A stretch of 47,263 bases of DNA, taken from positions 1 through 47,263 of the forward strand of contig SVKQ01000016.1 in the NCBI GenBank assembly GCA_015068325.1. The letters are read 5' to 3'. Below the pieces are notes generated by a model. That model was not told where the DNA came from. It made no database searches and saw nothing but the letters and a program-made list of their open reading frames with translations. Positions 8,171 to 16,103 of the stretch are shown here, in pieces. Origin of the DNA: Oscillospiraceae bacterium (GTDB lineage Bacteria > Bacillota > Clostridia > Oscillospirales > Oscillospiraceae). Every line of letters begins with the position of its first letter. Position 1 is the first letter of the stretch. Made by a program: the position numbers and the translations under genes.

Positions 8171-8448
8171 ACAGTAGTCAAAAAAAGCGCGGCTGTGCCG
8201 CGAAGCCATTGTGCCCCACGGGTTGGGCCTCTGTCCCGCCGGGCGGGGATATTGAAAAAACTGTAATTTGCATAAAAATTGCAAAAACCCATTGCGAAAG
8301 TTGCAGTTGTGTGATATATTTACTAAATAGTGAGGGTGTATTTTGGAAGATATGCCCAACGTCCTTGCAAGAGGGACATAGAAAGCTGCACTTGTAATCC
8401 AATCATGGACACATCCTGTTTTGCGGCGAAAAGGAGCCAATAACCGAT
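8171..8448 (+). other. long structured, AT-rich leader before M3 peptidase
   Basis: The gap 8061-8448 has no supportable gene. After the distal promoter come a GC hairpin (CGCGGC-TGT-GCCGCG, about 8189-8203), a second GC-rich inverted repeat near 8234-8248, then about 100 bases of AT-rich sequence with four TTGC(A/G) boxes at 8268, 8279, 8292 and 8301. A possible proximal promoter (TTGCGA 8292-8297, 17 bases, TATATT 8315-8320) lies in it, followed by a small GTCC/GGAC hairpin. The ribosome binding site AAGGAG is at 8431-8436. A regulatory leader or a tandem promoter is likely; no known riboswitch is recognised. Confidence 0.5.
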
Positions 8449-10152
8449 ATGAAGTTTTCTGATATGCCCTATGCGCGCCCGGACGCTGAGGCGGTCAAGG
8501 CACAGCTGGCGGCACTGACGGAGAGATTGAAGAACGCCGCTTCCTATGAGGAGGCTCGCGCCGTCTTTCTGGAGAAGGAGGAGGACCAGCGGCATGTCAA
8601 CACCATGGGCACGCTGGCCAGTATCCGACACTCCATCGACACCCGCGATGCGTTTTACGACGACGAGATCAAGTTCTGGAACGCTTTCGGCCCCGAGCTG
8701 CAGGAGTATACCCAGGCCTGGACGGCGGCCATGCTGTCCAGCCCCTACCGGGCCGACTTTGCCGCCGAATACGGCGACCTCATGTTTATCAATGCAGAGA
8801 TCGAGTTGAAGACCTTCTCGCCGGAGATCATTCCGGAGCTGCAGAAGGAGAACGACCTGACCCAGGAGTATGAAAAGCTCCTGGCCTCGGCCCAGATCCC
8901 TTTTGAGGGCAAGACCTATACGCTGTCCCAGTTGACACCGCTGAAGTCCTGTGACGACGATGTGCGCCGCCTGGCCGCCTGGAAGGCCGAGGGGCAGTGG
9001 TACAAGGATAACCAGCCCCGGCTGGATGCCATCTATGACGAGCTGGTCCATCTGCGCGACACCATGGGAAAAAAGCTGGGTTATGAGGGCTATACGACCC
9101 TTGGCTATTACCGCATGGGCCGCAACTGCTATACCAAGGAGGACGTGGAACGGTTCCGCGCCGCCGTGCAGAAATATCTGGTGCCCGTGGCGGAGGATAT
9201 CTGCCGCGAGCAGGCTCGCAGATTGGGCAAGGAATACCCCCTGAGCTTTGCCGACGCGGCACTGAAGTTCCGCAGCGGAAATCCCCGCCCGGTGGGCACG
9301 CCCGACGATATCCTGGCCCAGGGTCGGAAGTTCTATGACGAGCTGTCCCCTGAGACGAGCCGTTTCTTCCGCGCCATGCTGGAGGGGGAGATGCTGGATG
9401 TTCTGTCCACCGAGGGCAAGCAGTCCGGCGGCTACTGCACCGAGCTGCCCGATTACAGGATGCCCTTCATCTTCGCCAACTTCAACGGCACACAGGGTGA
9501 CGTGGAGGTGGTGACCCATGAGGCCGGTCACGCCTTTGCCTCCTGGATGAACATCGACCGCATCCCCGGCGAATATGTGTGGCCCAGCATGGAGGCCTGC
9601 GAGGTCCACTCCATGAGCATGGAGTTCTTCGCCTGGCCCTGGGCCGGCGGCTTCTTCGGTGCCGATGAGCGCAAATTCCTCTACAGCCACTTGGCCGACA
9701 ACGTCACCTTTATCCCCTACGGCACCATGGTGGATCATTTCCAGCACATCGTCTATGAGCAGCCGGATCTGACGCCCGCCCAGCGCCATGCCGAGTGGAA
9801 GCGTCTGCTGGGCATCTACATGCCTTGGATGAAGCTGGACGGCGACATCCCCTTCTACAGCGAGGGCGAGGGCTGGCAGCGCCAGCACCACATCTACTCC
9901 AGCCCCTTCTACTATATCGACTACTGCCTGGCACAGACCGTGGCACTGGAGTTCTGGGCCATGATCCAGACTGACCGGGCCGACGCCTGGGACCACTACA
10001 TGGCCTATACCCGCCAGGGCGGCAGCCGCACCTTTACTGAGCTGCTGCAGAACGCCGGGTTGGACAGCCCCTTTGAGGAGAGCTGCCTGCGGGGCGTGTG
10101 TGCCGCGGCCCGCCGTTGGCTGGCGGATTTTGACCTGACCGGCATCGAATAA
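8449..10152 (+). CDS. M3 family oligoendopeptidase
   Basis: 567-residue zinc metallopeptidase of the M3 (thimet oligopeptidase/PepF) family; it cuts short peptides in the cytoplasm. The zinc motif is HEAGH (357-361), with the third ligand in the segment EACEVHSMSMEFF (about 383-395). Family signatures FNGTQGDVEVVTHE and the late YIDYCLAQTVALEFWAM are clear. Length is normal (about 560). The ATG at 8449 follows AAGGAG by 12 bases. Four bases behind it starts a small membrane-protein gene, and then a peptide ABC importer, so imported peptides may be its substrates (inference from context). Confidence 0.93.
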   Translation: MKFSDMPYARPDAEAVKAQLAALTERLKNAASYEEARAVFLEKEEDQRHVNTMGTLASIRHSIDTRDAFYDDEIKFWNAFGPELQEYTQAWTAAMLSSPYRADFAAEYGDLMFINAEIELKTFSPEIIPELQKENDLTQEYEKLLASAQIPFEGKTYTLSQLTPLKSCDDDVRRLAAWKAEGQWYKDNQPRLDAIYDELVHLRDTMGKKLGYEGYTTLGYYRMGRNCYTKEDVERFRAAVQKYLVPVAEDICREQARRLGKEYPLSFADAALKFRSGNPRPVGTPDDILAQGRKFYDELSPETSRFFRAMLEGEMLDVLSTEGKQSGGYCTELPDYRMPFIFANFNGTQGDVEVVTHEAGHAFASWMNIDRIPGEYVWPSMEACEVHSMSMEFFAWPWAGGFFGADERKFLYSHLADNVTFIPYGTMVDHFQHIVYEQPDLTPAQRHAEWKRLLGIYMPWMKLDGDIPFYSEGEGWQRQHHIYSSPFYYIDYCLAQTVALEFWAMIQTDRADAWDHYMAYTRQGGSRTFTELLQNAGLDSPFEESCLRGVCAAARRWLADFDLTGIE

Positions 10153-10155
10153 GAC

Positions 10156-10734
10156 ATGGCTGACAGAAAACGCGGAGGCCGCCGCGACTATCTGAACGAT
10201 TTCCACATGGATCTCAGCGGCCAGTATGTCTATACCGGCGCGCTGTACCGCTATGCGGGCACCCTGCCGCGCCGGAAAGCCATGCTGCGCACAGGTCTCA
10301 TGGCCGCCGCCATGGCCGTCTTCACGGTGGTGGCCGGCTGTCTGGATGCTCCCGCCATGTTCGGCACCGCCTATGTGCTCCTGCCCTATCTGGGCCAGGT
10401 CATCGCGGCGGCACTCTCTGTCTGGGCTGCAGGGCAGCTCATCGTCAGCGGAAAGGAGCTGCGCGCCTACGTCTACCGCGCCACGGTGGAAAAGCTGCCC
10501 CGGCGGCTGCGGGTGACAGCCGTCTTTGCGGCAGTCGGCATCCTGGGCAACGTGGTCTACCTGTGCCTCTACGGCTTCGGCGGCAAGGTGCTCCCGTCGC
10601 TGGCCGTGCTGGTGCTCCACGCACTGACAGGCGTGGCGGCGGAGCTGCTCCGCCGCTTCTTCCTGACGCTCCGCTGGGACAGCGGCTCCGAGGAGCTGCC
10701 GTCGGCAGGGGAGGGGCGGGATCCCAATTCGTGA
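10156..10734 (+). CDS. four-helix integral membrane protein of unknown function
   Basis: 192-residue protein. A basic cytoplasmic start (MADRKRGGRRDYLNDFHMDL) is followed by about four hydrophobic segments near residues 49-66, 73-97, 118-136 and 143-162, then an acidic soluble tail (SEELPSAGEGRDP). The segment LSGQYVYTGALYRYAGTLPRR between start and first helix is polar and Tyr-rich. I recognise no family. It lies 3 bases behind the M3 peptidase stop, so the two are co-transcribed. Whether the transcript runs on into the ABC importer 67 bases further is open; no terminator is visible between them. Confidence 0.75.
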   Translation: MADRKRGGRRDYLNDFHMDLSGQYVYTGALYRYAGTLPRRKAMLRTGLMAAAMAVFTVVAGCLDAPAMFGTAYVLLPYLGQVIAAALSVWAAGQLIVSGKELRAYVYRATVEKLPRRLRVTAVFAAVGILGNVVYLCLYGFGGKVLPSLAVLVLHALTGVAAELLRRFFLTLRWDSGSEELPSAGEGRDPNS

Positions 10735-10801
10735 ATCTCGGATTTGCAAGGTCCGTTTTTCAATTTCATCCCTACAAAAATCTTATTAAGGAGGAACCAA
10801 G

Positions 10802-13123
10802 ATGAAAAAAGCAAAGAGAATCCTTGCACTTCTCCTCGCTCTCGTCATGGCTCTTGCTCTGGTCGCTTGCGGCGGGAACAGCAACAACGAGACTCCCGAC
10901 ACAAACACCGACAACCAGCAGGAAGAGAACACTGACAACAACGAGAATACCGAGCCCGAGGTGAAGACGTTGGTCGTGGGTTATTCCCCGTTCAACGAAA
11001 AGTTCTCCCCCTTCTTCTCTGAGACCGCTTACGATCAGGACGTTTGGGCCATGACGGCCGTCGGCCTGCTCCCCACGGATCGTCAGGGCGCTGTTCTGCT
11101 GAACTCCGCCAAGGGTGAGACTGTCAACTACAACGGCACTGACTACACCTACAATGGCATCGCTGACTGCGTGATCGAAGAGCAGGCTGACGGCACCGTC
11201 ACCTACGACTTCACCCTGCGCGATGACATCAAGTTCTCCGACGGTGAGTCCCTGACCGTGGACGACGTCATCTTCAGCATGTACGTCCTGTCCGATCCTA
11301 CTTACGACGGCAACAGCTCCTTCTTCGCTGTTCCCATCGTGGGCATGGACGAGTACCGTTCCGGTATGGACACCCTGAAGAACCTGCTGTTCAAGGCCGG
11401 CCGCGACAACGCCGACTTCTCCTTCTGGACCGAGGAAGATCAGAAGGGCTTCTGGGAGAAGTATGACGCCGCCACCACTGGTCTGGCGCAGGAGATCGTG
11501 GACTACTGCATGGCTAACTACGCCGAGGCTGGTGCTGTGGACGTCGCCTCCTCTGCCGCTCTGTGGGGCTTCGGCCTGGCTGAGGGCGCTGAGATCGCCG
11601 ACTTCGCCGCCGCTCTGGAGAAGGCCTATGGCGCCGACATCGCCGGCATGATCAACACCGAGGCTGCCGGCTCCACCGTGGACGATCTGTTCCCCGGCCT
11701 GAGCGACTACGGCACTGCCATCACCTATGGTGAGACCGCTGCCAACATCAGCGGCATCGAGAAGACCGGCGACAACACCCTGCGCGTCACCCTGAGCAAG
11801 GTGGATGCCACCGCCATCTATCAGCTGGCCATCACTGTCGCCCCCCTGCACTACTATGGCGATACCTCCAAGTTCGACTACGAGAACAACAAGTTCGGCT
11901 TTGACAAGGGCGATCTGAGCACCGTCCGTGCCAAGACCACCGTGCCTCTGGGCGCCGGCCCCTACAAGTTCAACAAGTACGAGAACGGCGTCGTGTACTT
12001 CGAGGCCAACGAGTACTACTACGATGGTGTGCCCAAGACCAAGTTCGTCAACTTCCAGCAGTGCATGAGCGATGACGACAAGCTGAACGGCGTTGTCACC
12101 GGCACCATCGACATCACCGATCCTTCCTACAGCTCCAAGAACGCTGAGGCCATTGCCCAGGCCAACGGCGGCTCCGGCGTGACCGGCTCCGTCATCACCA
12201 CCAACACCGTGGACAACCTGGGTTACGGTTACCTGGGCATCAGCGCCAAGGCCGTTAACGTGGGCGGCGATGCCGGCAGCGACGCTTCCAAGAACCTGCG
12301 TAAGGCGTTCGCCACCATGTTCTCCGTCTATCGTGAGCTGACCGTCGAGTCCTACTACGGCGATCGCGCCAGCGTCATCAACTACCCCATCTCCAACACC
12401 TCCTGGGCTGCCCCCCAGACCACCGATGACGGCTACAAGGTCGCCTTCTCCGTGGACGTCGAGGGCAACGACATCTACACCTCCGACATGAGCGCTGACG
12501 ACAAGTACGCCGCCGCTCTGGAGGCCGCTCTGGGCTTCTTTGAGGCTGCCGGCTACACCGTCACGGACGGCAAGCTGACCGCTGCTCCCGCGGGCGCTTC
12601 CCTGGAGTATGAGATCCTGATCCCCGCCGACGGTACTGGTGACCACCCCTCCTTCATGATGGCCACTGAGGCCTCTGCCGCTCTGGAGACCATCGGCATG
12701 AAGCTGATCGTCACCGACCTGTCCGACAGCTCCGTGCTGTGGGATAGCATCGAGGCCGACCAGGCCGACATGTGGTGCGCTGCCTGGGGCGCCACTCCCG
12801 ATCCTGATATGTATCAGATCTACTACAGCGGCGTTGCTGACGGCGCTCAGCCCGGCGGCTCCAACTACATGTACGACATCGCCGATGCCGAACTGGACAA
12901 GATGATCCTGGATGCTCGTGCTTCCTTCGACACGGCCTATCGTAAGACCATGTACAAGGCCTGCCTGGACACCATCGTTGACTGGGCCGTTGAGGTTCCC
13001 GTCTATCAGCGTCTGAACGCCATCATCTTCTCCACCGAGCGTGTGAACATGGACACCGTGACTCCCGACATCACCACCTACTATGGCTGGATGAGCGAGA
13101 TCCAGAACATCGAGCTCAACTGA
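10802..13123 (+). CDS. peptide ABC transporter substrate-binding lipoprotein with large insertion
   Basis: 773-residue extracytoplasmic solute-binding protein of family 5 (OppA/DppA). A signal peptide ends in the lipobox ALVAC (C23), followed by an Asn/Glu/Thr-rich tether. Family features: the start VVGYSPFNEKFSPFFSE, YDFTLRDDIKFSDGESLTVDDVIFS, the GAGPYKF segment, and late DMWCAAWGATPDPD. At 773 residues it is 200 longer than usual. Much of the excess is a helical, Ala/Glu-rich segment at about residues 165-315, between SDPTYDG and ISGIEKTGDNTLRV, where a normal member has about 35 residues. Codons are biased towards abundant-protein usage. AAGGAGG precedes the ATG. First gene of the importer operon. 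Confidence 0.92.
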   Translation: MKKAKRILALLLALVMALALVACGGNSNNETPDTNTDNQQEENTDNNENTEPEVKTLVVGYSPFNEKFSPFFSETAYDQDVWAMTAVGLLPTDRQGAVLLNSAKGETVNYNGTDYTYNGIADCVIEEQADGTVTYDFTLRDDIKFSDGESLTVDDVIFSMYVLSDPTYDGNSSFFAVPIVGMDEYRSGMDTLKNLLFKAGRDNADFSFWTEEDQKGFWEKYDAATTGLAQEIVDYCMANYAEAGAVDVASSAALWGFGLAEGAEIADFAAALEKAYGADIAGMINTEAAGSTVDDLFPGLSDYGTAITYGETAANISGIEKTGDNTLRVTLSKVDATAIYQLAITVAPLHYYGDTSKFDYENNKFGFDKGDLSTVRAKTTVPLGAGPYKFNKYENGVVYFEANEYYYDGVPKTKFVNFQQCMSDDDKLNGVVTGTIDITDPSYSSKNAEAIAQANGGSGVTGSVITTNTVDNLGYGYLGISAKAVNVGGDAGSDASKNLRKAFATMFSVYRELTVESYYGDRASVINYPISNTSWAAPQTTDDGYKVAFSVDVEGNDIYTSDMSADDKYAAALEAALGFFEAAGYTVTDGKLTAAPAGASLEYEILIPADGTGDHPSFMMATEASAALETIGMKLIVTDLSDSSVLWDSIEADQADMWCAAWGATPDPDMYQIYYSGVADGAQPGGSNYMYDIADAELDKMILDARASFDTAYRKTMYKACLDTIVDWAVEVPVYQRLNAIIFSTERVNMDTVTPDITTYYGWMSEIQNIELN

Positions 13124-13168
13124 TGATTTGAGAGTTCTCTGACCATCTCAACTCAACGAAATGCGGCA

Positions 13169-13194
13169 CCCCGACGGCCTTCGGGCCGTCGGGG
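13169..13194 (+). other. UUCG-tetraloop hairpin between binding protein and permease genes
   Basis: Perfect 11-bp G+C stem (CCCCGACGGCC with its complement) closed by the very stable TTCG tetraloop. No T-run follows. At this place in ABC operons such hairpins protect the upstream binding-protein mRNA from 3' exonucleases or reduce read-through, giving more binding protein than permease. Confidence 0.7.
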
Positions 13195-13202
13195 CGCCCA
13201 TG

Positions 13203-13259
13203 ACTGTACAACAAGGAGCACCCCCGGAGCCTCTCCGGGAGGGCTGCTTGTTGTGCAGT
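13203..13259 (+). other. second long hairpin between binding protein and permease genes
   Basis: ACTGTACAACAAG (13203-13215) pairs fully, with one G-U, with CTTGTTGTGCAGT (13247-13259); an inner stem CCCGGAG/CTCCGGG nests inside. No T-run follows, so it is more likely an mRNA processing or attenuation element than a simple terminator. Confidence 0.6.
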
Positions 13260-13311
13260 AAACGCATTTTACGGGGGAGCCCATGTATCACTTCAGATCG
13301 GAGGGAATATC

Positions 13312-14298
13312 TTGCGAAAATACATTTTGAAGCGCATCCTGATATCCATCGTCATTCTGTTTTTCGTGGCGTTTATCATCTATACGCTGATGCGCTGCCT
13401 GCCTACGTCCTACATAGAGCGTATGGCCCGGCAAAAATCCATGCAGCCCAACTCCAAGAGCTATGAGGAGTGGATGGAGCAACTGTCCGCCATGTATAAC
13501 ATGGATAAGGGCATCGTAGTCGGTTTCTTCACCTGGCTGGGCAACTTCTTCCGCGGCGAGTTCGGAGACAGCTGGTTCTTCACCGTGCCGGTGATCGACA
13601 AGTTCAACGAGGTGGTCTGGCTGTCCTTCGTCATGGGACTGATCTCCTTCGCACTGGAGATCGTCATCGCTGTGCCGCTGGGCATTGTCGCCGCCACCAA
13701 GCAGTACAGTAAAACGGACTACACCATATCCGTGATCGCGTTGGCAGGTATTTCGTTGCCGCCATTCTTCTTCGCATCGTTGCTGAAGCTGGTCTTCAGC
13801 GTGAAGTTGCGCTGGTTCGATCTGATCGGTCTGGTGGGACGCAACTATGCCCAACTCGATGCCTGGGGCCAGTTCTGGGATAAGGCTCACCATCTGGTCC
13901 TGCCCATCGTCACGCTGGTCGTCATCAGCGTCGGTTCCCTGATGCGTTATACTCGTACCAATATGCTGGAGGTCCTCAATGCGGATTATATCCGTACGGC
14001 GCGCGCCAAGGGCCTCAGTGAGCGCAAGGTCATCTATCACCACGCGTTCCGCAACACACTGATCCCCCTGGTCACCATCATCGGCGGTTCGCTGCCCGGT
14101 CTGTTCTCCGGCGCCTTGATCACCGAGACGCTGTATGCCATCCCCGGCATCGGCTATACGTCCTATCAGGCCATGGTCCAGGGCGACATCCCGTTCTCCA
14201 TGTTCTATCTGGTGTTCATGGCGATCCTGACACTGGCCGGCAACCTGATCGCCGACATTCTGTACGCCGTGGTCGATCCGCGGGTACGCATCGCGTAA
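13312..14298 (+). CDS. peptide ABC transporter permease (DppB/OppB type)
   Basis: 328-residue inner-membrane subunit of the peptide importer. It begins with the typical MRKYILKRILISIVILFF helix and has about six membrane segments. The cytoplasmic EAA loop that meets the ATPases is ADYIRTARAKGLSERKVIYHHAFRNTLIP (about 223-251). The end DILYAVVDPRVRI is characteristic of DppB-type permeases. The start is a TTG at 13312, supported by CGGAGGGA 7 bases upstream and by the conserved first helix; no ATG fits. Normal length. It is separated from the binding-protein gene by two hairpins and followed by the second permease after 18 bases. Confidence 0.94.
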   Translation: MRKYILKRILISIVILFFVAFIIYTLMRCLPTSYIERMARQKSMQPNSKSYEEWMEQLSAMYNMDKGIVVGFFTWLGNFFRGEFGDSWFFTVPVIDKFNEVVWLSFVMGLISFALEIVIAVPLGIVAATKQYSKTDYTISVIALAGISLPPFFFASLLKLVFSVKLRWFDLIGLVGRNYAQLDAWGQFWDKAHHLVLPIVTLVVISVGSLMRYTRTNMLEVLNADYIRTARAKGLSERKVIYHHAFRNTLIPLVTIIGGSLPGLFSGALITETLYAIPGIGYTSYQAMVQGDIPFSMFYLVFMAILTLAGNLIADILYAVVDPRVRIA

Positions 14299-14316
14299 GG
14301 GAAGGGGGTCAACACA

Positions 14317-16089
14317 GTGGACGAAAAGAAAACCAACACCGCGCCCCAGGGCGAGGAGCAGCAGTATTCCCTGAGCGATGACCGCCGTGTCAAGGTCCTT
14401 TCCCCCGGCATGCTGGTCATGAAGCGCTTCATCCGCAACCGCCTGGCGGTCACCGGACTGAGCATTCTGGTCTTCATGTTCGTGTTCTCCTTCATCGGAG
14501 GACTGGTGTCTCCCTACGGACAGGACGAGTTCTTCTACCGCGACGAGCCTATCAGCCGTGAGTTCGCCGCCGTCGTGGAAAACAGCGAGTTCCGTTATGC
14601 CGCCAACGACAGCAGCAAGTTCAGCTCCGCCGTGCAGGCGCAGGTGATGCTGGCGATCCAGAAGAACAGCACCGCATTCACCTATCACGATGTCGCCTAT
14701 GAGATGACCAGGGAGGGCGACGACTTCTACAGCGTCACCTCTGACGGCGCCTTGGTGGGCATCGCCTATAAGGATATCGTCACCTCCTCCGACGGCAAGA
14801 CCAAGCTGAGCTTCGACCTGATTTACGGCGCCCTCAAGACCTATCTGGGCGTAGAGGAGCATGCCGAGCCGACAGAGCCGACTGAACCCGCAGCGCCTAC
14901 CGAGCCGACTGAACCTGCAGAGCCGACAGAGCCTGCCGAGCCCGTTGAGCCGACTGAACCTGCAGAGCCGGCAGCGCGGTCCGGCGAGTTCGAAGCCGAC
15001 GGCGTCACCTATGAGGTGGACGAGAACGGCAACGTCCTGCAAAACGGCAGTGAAGTCGCCTATATCACCCGCTATGTGGTGCAGGCTGTCATGCCAGACG
15101 TGACCCTCTCCCGTGACTTCAAGGAGCGCCTGATCGAGGCCATCCAGAATGGCCAGACCGAGTTCTCTTACACCGACGCATCCCTGATCGTGGAGGAAGA
15201 TGAGGCTGCCGAGTCTGCGGAGGGCGAGGGCAGCGGCATCGAAACAGACGATGAGAGTACACCGGAGGGTACCACCCCCGTCAGCGCTACCGCTGAGTAC
15301 ACCATCACCCACGACCCGCTCCATCACAACTGGTCCGTCCGCCAGGAGCAGGTCTCCCGCCAGTATGACAGCTATTCCCAGCCCAACAGCAAGCATTGGC
15401 TGGGCACCGACAAGTACGGCATGGATATGCTGACCCGCCTGATGTATGGCGGCCGCGTGTCTCTGCTGATCGGCTTCATCGTCGTCATCATCGAGACGGT
15501 GATCGGCGTCATCTTCGGTGGTATCTCCGGTTATTTCGGCGGTTGGGTGGACAACCTGATCATGCGTATCGTGGATATCTTCTACTGCATCCCCTCCATG
15601 CCCATCATCATCATCCTGGGTGCGGCCATGGATGCCCAGCGCGTGGATCCCACCATCCGAATGGTATACCTGATGCTGATCCTGGGCTTCCTGGGCTGGG
15701 CCGGTATCGCTCGTCTGGTCCGCGGTCAGATCCTCTCTCTGCGTGAGCAGGAGTATATGACCGCCACAGAGGCCTGCGGCATCAGCGTCTCCCACCGCAT
15801 CTTCCGCCACCTGATCCCCAACGTGATCCCGCAGTTGATCGTCAACTGCACCATGGGTCTGGGCTCCGTCATCATCATGGAGGCCACGCTGTCCTTCCTG
15901 GGTCTGGGCGTCAAGTTTCCCTTCGCATCCTGGGGCAACATCATCAACGACGTCAACAACACCCACGTGCTGACAAACTACTGGTTCATCTGGATCCCCG
16001 CCGGCACCCTGCTGCTGCTCACCGTTCTGGCCTTTAACCTGGTGGGCGACGGACTGCGCGACGCGTTCGATCCCAAGATGAAGCGCTGA
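14317..16089 (+). CDS. peptide ABC transporter permease (DppC/OppC type) with about 270-residue insertion
   Basis: 590-residue permease; ordinary members have about 300. A cytoplasmic N-terminus and TM1 (about 47-67) are followed by a large soluble region (about 70-340) facing outwards, after which the usual core resumes at HWLGTDKYGMDML (about 361-373) with four to five further helices and the EAA loop TEACGISVSHRIFRHLIPN. The insertion has a first domain (about 80-180), a Pro-Thr-Glu repeat linker (184-221) and a second domain (about 222-340) with an acidic Ser/Glu stretch. Short segments of the two domains resemble each other. Start is GTG at 14317 after GGGAAGGGGG. The reading frame is unbroken, so this is not an assembly fusion of two genes. 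Confidence 0.92.
   Translation: MDEKKTNTAPQGEEQQYSLSDDRRVKVLSPGMLVMKRFIRNRLAVTGLSILVFMFVFSFIGGLVSPYGQDEFFYRDEPISREFAAVVENSEFRYAANDSSKFSSAVQAQVMLAIQKNSTAFTYHDVAYEMTREGDDFYSVTSDGALVGIAYKDIVTSSDGKTKLSFDLIYGALKTYLGVEEHAEPTEPTEPAAPTEPTEPAEPTEPAEPVEPTEPAEPAARSGEFEADGVTYEVDENGNVLQNGSEVAYITRYVVQAVMPDVTLSRDFKERLIEAIQNGQTEFSYTDASLIVEEDEAAESAEGEGSGIETDDESTPEGTTPVSATAEYTITHDPLHHNWSVRQEQVSRQYDSYSQPNSKHWLGTDKYGMDMLTRLMYGGRVSLLIGFIVVIIETVIGVIFGGISGYFGGWVDNLIMRIVDIFYCIPSMPIIIILGAAMDAQRVDPTIRMVYLMLILGFLGWAGIARLVRGQILSLREQEYMTATEACGISVSHRIFRHLIPNVIPQLIVNCTMGLGSVIIMEATLSFLGLGVKFPFASWGNIINDVNNTHVLTNYWFIWIPAGTLLLLTVLAFNLVGDGLRDAFDPKMKR
14866..14976 (+). repeat. in-frame Pro-Thr-Glu repeat in the permease insertion
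   Basis: About 110 bases of imperfect tandem repeats built from GAGCCGACT/GAACCTGCA units, translating to repeats of TEP and AEP. The longer unit GAGCCGACTGAACCTGCAGA occurs twice. Such repeats make stiff, extended linkers and can vary in number by slippage. Confidence 0.85.
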
Positions 16090-16103
16090 GGGAGGGGATT
16101 CAC

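Noticed and set aside
8209-8397. 62-codon frame in the M3 leader
   Set aside because: TTG start without a good ribosome binding site, odd Cys-rich composition, and it overlaps promoter-like and hairpin sequence.
8323-10749. 808-codon minus-strand frame opposite the M3 peptidase
   Set aside because: Follows from the codon pattern of the forward gene; low-complexity composition and no start signal.
10772-12646. 624-codon minus-strand frame opposite the binding protein
   Set aside because: Val/Gly/His-rich shadow of a clearly real lipoprotein gene.
14866-14976. Tandem repeats considered as a CRISPR-like array
   Set aside because: Repeats are short, in frame and code for Pro-Thr-Glu; there are no spacers.
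13288-15966. 892-codon minus-strand frame opposite both permeases
   Set aside because: Asp/His/Gln-rich shadow; covers two real genes and the hairpin gap.
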